Shown here: piece by piece, positions 7,808-10,753 of the stretch | Layout: the number at the start of each line of letters is the position of its first letter | Numbering within the stretch: the stretch's first letter is position 1 | Assembly: GCA_016928495.1 (NCBI GenBank) | Contig: JAFGKQ010000030.1 | Span: 1-10,753, forward strand | DNA: 10,753 nucleotides | Source: Candidatus Fermentibacterales bacterium | GTDB taxonomy: Bacteria; Fermentibacterota; Fermentibacteria; Fermentibacterales; JAFGKQ01 | Direction: 5' to 3' | Program-made: the position numbers and the translations under genes | The notes under the pieces: model-generated | Seen by the model: only the letters and a program-made list of their open reading frames with translations | Told to the model about the DNA's origin: nothing | Databases searched by the model: none

Positions 7808-8394
7808 CCCACCACCCCCGATATGGACTTCCTCGGCACCATGGTGCTGCCGGCCAGAGAGACACCGACAGCCTCACCCAGGTTCTCGACGAACCAGGCC
7901 TGGCTCTCGAGGCCGAAGTCGCCGTAGCCCGGGCTGAAGCGCGGCGTGACGCGACAGCCGGAGAGCCGTGCCCGCTGACCCAGCGCTCTGCTCACCCATC
8001 TCGCCGTCGCTTCGGCAGCCTCAGAGCCTATCGCATCGGTTACGACCTGTCGATGGGGCAGGCCCGACTGCCGCTCTATCAGCTCGTCTATCTCCGGACC
8101 CACGGTAAGCAGGAACAGGGATGCCGACTCGCAGCGGCCGAGAAGACTGGCGAGGTTCTCGCTGCGGGCCTCGAGGCCGTCCAGGCGGCACACCCCTTCC
8201 GCCACGGTCACCTCGCAGGTGGTGAGCCAGGCGGCCCTGGGAGCGAGCAAGCGCTCCACCTCTACGATCTCCTGCCTGACCGTGCCCAGGAGGGAGAGAG
8301 AGCGCGAATCGCCCCCGAGCCTCCTCACGATACCGAGGGGATCCAGCTCTATCGAGACCTCCTCACATATCGAGCATCTCTTCGACGATCTCAT
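7792..8394 (-). CDS. Stand-alone methionine synthase reactivation (AdoMet-binding) protein
   Basis: The 200-residue protein matches the MetH activation-domain family. It has LLTVGPEID (95-103), DAIGSEAAEA (120-129), the hallmark RFSPGYGDF (152-160, equivalent to the R-x-x-PGY AdoMet-binding motif of E. coli MetH), and a C-terminal MVPRKSISGVVG (185-196). In MetH this module binds S-adenosylmethionine and re-methylates cobalamin that has oxidised to cob(II)alamin. Here it is a separate polypeptide next to a MetH that lacks it, as in Thermotoga maritima TM0268/TM0269. It starts at ATG 8394, seven bases after GAGG, and overlaps the reductase fusion by 32 bases and the metH-like gene by 16. The first 12-14 residues, with two Cys, precede the domain proper. 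A perfect GAGGAGG follows the upstream stop, but only an in-frame ATA (residue 15) is suitably spaced, so I keep ATG. The electron donor needed for reduction is not in the window. Confidence 0.9.
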   Translation of the reverse strand: MRSSKRCSICEEVSIELDPLGIVRRLGGDSRSLSLLGTVRQEIVEVERLLAPRAAWLTTCEVTVAEGVCRLDGLEARSENLASLLGRCESASLFLLTVGPEIDELIERQSGLPHRQVVTDAIGSEAAEATARWVSRALGQRARLSGCRVTPRFSPGYGDFGLESQAWFVENLGEAVGVSLAGSTMVPRKSISGVVGWKRS

Positions 8395-10204
8395 ATCTCC
8401 GCCTCGGAGGGATGATGCAGACCCCGCTGACGCCGATGGCCCGCAGGCGCTCGAGCAGCTCGCGAGCGAGACGGATCCCGACCTTCTCCTCGGCCCTCTC
8501 GGGCTCGAGCCCGGGCTCCAGGCTCGTGGCCTCTGCCATCCTCTGCAGCATCGTATCGGGGATCTCTATGCCGGGCACCTCGTGCCTGAAGTACTCGAGG
8601 CTCGACATGCTCGTCAGCGGCATGAGGCTGGCCACTACCGGGACACCGAGTCCCCGCAGCCTCTCGTGGAAGCGCTCGAAGCTCTCCGCGTCGAACACCG
8701 GCTGAGTCTGCACGAACGCGACGCCGTGCGAGATTTTGTCTGCGACGGTCTCGATCTCACGGTCCTGGTCGGCGGGCGATGACGGGCATCCCCCGCCGAT
8801 GAAGAACCCTGTGCTCGCGTTCAGCCTGTTTCCGAGAATGTCGCGACCCCTGTTGAGGCTATCGATTATCCTTATCAGGCCCGAGGACCTGACGTCGTAC
8901 ACTGCCGTAGCGAAGGGATAGTCCCCGAGGCTGGGCGGGTCCCCGGAGAGCGCGAGCACGTTGTGGAGGTCCATGGCGGAGTAACCGAGGAGATCGGACT
9001 GTATGGCCAGCAGGTTCTTGTCCCTGCAGGTCACGTGGAGTATCACCTCGAGGTTCAGGCTCCTCCGGATCAGCTCCGCAATAGCCACCGGGGACATGCG
9101 GAGTCTTGCCATGGGGCTGTCCGAGACATTGACGGCATCCACCCCGAGGCCCTTGAGCCTTCTGAGGCCCGCAAGGGCCTTCTCCGCGCCGGGACCTCTC
9201 GGCGGGTCCACTTCGACGCTGATCACGAGCTTGCGCCCGAGCATCTGCCTGAGCGTAGTCTCGACCTCCTGCCTGGCGCGCTCCTCCTCGTCTCGACCGG
9301 CCGCCTCGACTCTCACGAGCTTCCTCCCGGCCGGGCGCATGCCCTCGGTATTGGAGCGTATCTGCCTCACGTGCTCCGGCGTGGTGCCGCAGCACCCGCC
9401 GATGCAGGCGCAACCCGCTTCGACCAGCTTCCTGGCATAACGGCCCAGGTACTCCGGGTTGTGGGGGTAGACGAAGCGGCCGTGCGCGAACCGGGCTACC
9501 CCTGCGTTCGGCATCGCCAGAAGGGGCTTGGTGGTCACCTGGCCGATCCTGTTGATCACTCTCAGCACGTCACGCGGGCCGGTCCCGCAGTTGGCCCCCA
9601 CGATCTCCGTGCCGAGCTGATCCATGAGGCCGCCCGCCACCTGGGCATCCATGCCGGTAAGGGTCGCGCCGGCCTCCGGGAAGGTCATGCAGGCGGCCGC
9701 AGACAGCCCTTCGAAACGGGAGACGACCCTGGCAGCGGCCTGCAGCTCCTCGATCCTCGAGAAGGTCTCGAACACGATGAAGTCCACTCCCCCGCCGACC
9801 AGTGCCTCTATCTGCTCGTGGTAGACGGACTCCATCTGCTCGACTGGAATCTCCCCGAAGACCTCGGCAGGGCGCGACAGCGGGCCGACCGAGCCTGCCA
9901 CGGCGCGGCCCCCTGCGGCGCTGCGGGCTATGATCGCTCCCTCGCAGTTGATGTCCGGGGTCCTGTCGCCAAGGTCGTAGTACCTGTCCAGGATGATCCT
10001 GTTGGCTCCGAACGTATTGGTCGTCAGGACGTGGGCCCCGGCCCCCGCATAGTCCTCCAGAACGGAGCGAACGATCGAAGGGTCGGACAGGTTCAGCTCG
10101 TCGTAGCAGTGACCGCGGGGGACGCCCCGCTCGTAGAGCATGGTCCCCATGGCCCCGTCGAAGACCACCACCCCATGCCTCTCGAGAAGCTCGGTCAGCG
10201 TCAT
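8363..10204 (-). CDS. Homocysteine S-methyltransferase / methylenetetrahydrofolate reductase fusion
   Basis: The 613-residue two-domain enzyme resembles B. subtilis YitJ. Residues 3-290 are a homocysteine methyltransferase barrel with FDGAMGTML (15-23), TTNTFGAN (61-68), zinc ligand C206 in GANCGTGP, and C271/C272 in GGCCGTTPEH. A linker of about 30 residues, rich in Glu/Arg, leads to a MetF-type FAD reductase (about 322-613). That half shows EVDPP (331-335, with the likely catalytic Glu), HVTCRDKN (390-397), ALSGDPP (418-424) and FVQTQPVFD (497-505). The reductase makes 5-methyl-THF, the methyl donor for the MetH-like protein two genes downstream. The role of the methyltransferase half is uncertain, since MetH carries its own. 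No B12 or pterin domain is present. It is the first gene of the operon. ATG 10204 follows GAGAGG by 11 bases, a moderate site. The stop codon lies inside the activation gene. Confidence 0.92.
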   Translation of the reverse strand: MTLTELLERHGVVVFDGAMGTMLYERGVPRGHCYDELNLSDPSIVRSVLEDYAGAGAHVLTTNTFGANRIILDRYYDLGDRTPDINCEGAIIARSAAGGRAVAGSVGPLSRPAEVFGEIPVEQMESVYHEQIEALVGGGVDFIVFETFSRIEELQAAARVVSRFEGLSAAACMTFPEAGATLTGMDAQVAGGLMDQLGTEIVGANCGTGPRDVLRVINRIGQVTTKPLLAMPNAGVARFAHGRFVYPHNPEYLGRYARKLVEAGCACIGGCCGTTPEHVRQIRSNTEGMRPAGRKLVRVEAAGRDEEERARQEVETTLRQMLGRKLVISVEVDPPRGPGAEKALAGLRRLKGLGVDAVNVSDSPMARLRMSPVAIAELIRRSLNLEVILHVTCRDKNLLAIQSDLLGYSAMDLHNVLALSGDPPSLGDYPFATAVYDVRSSGLIRIIDSLNRGRDILGNRLNASTGFFIGGGCPSSPADQDREIETVADKISHGVAFVQTQPVFDAESFERFHERLRGLGVPVVASLMPLTSMSSLEYFRHEVPGIEIPDTMLQRMAEATSLEPGLEPERAEEKVGIRLARELLERLRAIGVSGVCIIPPRRRYEIVEEMLDM

Positions 10205-10232
10205 GCGATCATCCGCCTCTCAGTCGCCGGAT

Positions 10233-10251
10233 CGCTGCCCGGGCGGCAGCG
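10233..10251 (-). promoter_or_regulatory. Hairpin in the methionine-operon leader
   Basis: Seven-base arms (10233-10239 and 10245-10251, CGCTGCC with GGCAGCG) enclose a 5-base loop between the terminator T-tract and the operon's ribosome site. It lies about 28 bases before ATG 10204. It may shape access to the ribosome or compete with leader sequences: GGCAGC also occurs inside the short ORF, so it could pair with the CGCTGCC arm. The role is inferred from position only. Confidence 0.35.
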
Positions 10252-10254
10252 CCG

Positions 10255-10285
10255 AAAAACAAAAGGGGGCGGCCGGGCCGCCCCC
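10255..10285 (-). terminator. Intrinsic terminator upstream of the methionine operon (possible attenuator)
   Basis: On the minus strand a perfect 9-bp GC stem (arms 10277-10285 and 10265-10273, loop of three) is followed directly by TTTTGTTTTT (10264-10255). This is a classic rho-independent terminator. It ends transcripts coming from the partial gene at the right edge or from the short leader ORF. Only 50 bases separate its T-tract from ATG 10204, and no -35/-10-like pair lies between. Transcripts reaching the methionine operon therefore probably read through it, which makes a regulated attenuator plausible. Confidence 0.85.
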
Positions 10286-10308
10286 ACCTGCTCACCTGGT
10301 GAAAGCGG

Positions 10309-10383
10309 CTATGTGCTGCCGGGCATCGCCATGGCGCAGGCCGTTCCCGAGCCTGCGGCGGAGCCGTTCAATGCTGACTGCAT
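10309..10383 (-). CDS. Short ORF, candidate leader peptide of the methionine operon
   Basis: A 24-codon ORF starts at ATG 10383, seven bases after a strong Shine-Dalgarno (GGAGGGAG, 10398-10391), and stops at TAG 10309. That is 23 bases before the terminator stem. The peptide is small and Ala/Gly/Ser-rich, and its last third reads CAMAMPGST: one Cys and two Met codons shortly before the stop, three Met in all. This layout (strong start, codons for the pathway product, then a terminator ahead of the biosynthetic operon) resembles ribosome-mediated attenuation leaders such as those of the trp or his operons. A leader of this kind for methionine would be unusual. It may instead be a chance ORF or encode an unrelated small protein; no family is recognised. 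Confidence 0.4.
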   Translation of the reverse strand: MQSALNGSAAGSGTACAMAMPGST

Positions 10384-10422
10384 GTCTCTGCTCCCTCCAT
10401 GGCTGGCCGCTTCGATCGCCCG

Positions 10423-10450
10423 ACAATAAGGAATCGCAGCCTCCCCGCAA
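10423..10450 (-). promoter_or_regulatory. Weak candidate promoter of the methionine leader
   Basis: On the minus strand TTGCGG (10450-10445) and TATTGT (10428-10423) are 16 bases apart, just past the stop of the right-edge gene. This is the most AT-rich part of the leader. Transcription would begin near 10416, giving a leader of about 210 bases that carries the short ORF and the terminator. Both boxes match consensus only partly. Confidence 0.3.
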
Positions 10451-10465
10451 AGAGCCGCCGGAAGC

Positions 10466-10753
10466 CTACCTCAGGACGACCAGCGGCGCGATCGCGCTCA
10501 CTCCCGGCCCCCGGAGCCTCAAGAAGTAGATGCCGTCGGGAACCTGTGCACCCCGGGCATCGGTGAGGTCCCAGATGGCTGTCTGCGAGCCGATGCCGGC
10601 GTCGCCGTCGACGAGCGTGCGGACGATCCGGCCGCAGAGATCGTAGACCTCTACGGCAACGCCGTGCTCATCCCCCGGAGCCACGATGAAGGGCAGGCTG
10701 ACCGCGATCCGGCAGGGGTTCGGCACGGGAGAGCCCATGCCGGTGACCCAGAC
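10466..10753 (-). CDS. C-terminal end of a secreted protein with FlgD-like / sorting-type tail (partial)
   Basis: The frame is open to the window edge, so the true start lies beyond 10753; the ATG at 10738 is internal. The visible 95 residues hold one module. It starts with a GSPVPNPCRI linker, typical of the PNP motif before such tails. It continues with VYDLCGRIVRTLVDGDAG, WDLTDARGAQVPDGIYFLRL (key residues W, D, G, P, G, Y) and a short hydrophobic end VLR. This is the pattern of FlgD Ig-like and type-A C-terminal secretion domains found on exported proteins in FCB lineages. It says the missing body is probably extracellular or surface-bound, but not what it does. The stop TAG at 10468-10466 is followed by the methionine-operon leader. 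Confidence 0.8.
   Translation of the reverse strand, partial: VWVTGMGSPVPNPCRIAVSLPFIVAPGDEHGVAVEVYDLCGRIVRTLVDGDAGIGSQTAIWDLTDARGAQVPDGIYFLRLRGPGVSAIAPLVVLR

Noticed and set aside
10292-10302. Perfect palindrome TCACCTGGTGA between leader ORF and terminator
   Set aside because: It could be an operator, but it is short, has a one-base centre that cannot form an RNA loop, and has no second copy. Evidence is too thin for a feature.
10205-10465. SAM-I, SAH or cobalamin riboswitch ahead of the methionine operon
   Set aside because: GGAGGGAG and an AGGCTCGGGAACGG stretch recall parts of SAM-I and SAH elements. The other required segments (for SAM-I the GGCCC..TGAAACCCGGCAACC core, for SAH the 5' CCGAGGAGCG arm, for cobalamin the B12 box) are missing. 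The GGAGGGAG is better explained as a ribosome site.
1-10753. Mobile element, CRISPR array, defence or toxin-antitoxin system
   Set aside because: No transposase, integrase, terminal repeats, spaced repeats or nuclease-type genes were seen. Every long stretch is explained by envelope, glycan or methionine-metabolism genes.

Overview
The window is GC-rich bacterial DNA from an organism I cannot name. The partial gene at the right end finishes in a FlgD-like / type-IX-sorting-like C-terminal repeat. Such tails are common on secreted proteins of FCB-group lineages (Bacteroidetes, Fibrobacteres, Fermentibacterota, Latescibacterota, Eisenbacteria and relatives). Together with the GC content and the split methionine synthase, this suggests an uncultured FCB-type or similar candidate phylum. 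That placement is inference.

Layout from left to right. (1) 74-2548, minus strand: a secreted VIT + von Willebrand A protein with a TonB/AgmX-like C-terminal domain, followed at 22-48 by a strong hairpin. (2) 2549-2742: a divergent intergenic region with a candidate promoter for the plus-strand genes. (3) 2743-5372, plus strand: a two-gene unit joined by a 1-base stop/start overlap, encoding a multi-pass membrane GT-C-type glycosyltransferase and a GHMP-family small-molecule (probably sugar) kinase. (4) 5375-10204, minus strand: a tightly overlapping three-gene methionine-synthesis operon. In transcription order it encodes a homocysteine S-methyltransferase/methylenetetrahydrofolate reductase fusion, a free-standing methionine synthase reactivation protein, and a cobalamin-dependent methionine synthase that lacks its own reactivation domain. 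(5) 10205-10465: a leader region with a candidate promoter, a short Met/Cys-containing ORF with a strong Shine-Dalgarno, and a textbook intrinsic terminator. (6) 10466-10753, minus strand: the C-terminal end of a secreted protein whose body lies outside the window.

The methionine operon forms a coherent pathway. The reductase half makes 5-methyl-THF. The MetH-like protein moves the methyl group through cobalamin to homocysteine. The separate activation protein presumably re-methylates oxidised cobalamin with S-adenosylmethionine. The most unusual points are the split methionine synthase, a second homocysteine-methyltransferase module in the same operon, and a terminator placed so close to the operon start (about 50 GC-rich bases, no promoter-like element between) that expression should depend on readthrough. 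That makes the leader a candidate attenuator. I saw no mobile element, CRISPR array, tRNA, rRNA or defence system. No intergenic stretch exceeds 300 bases.
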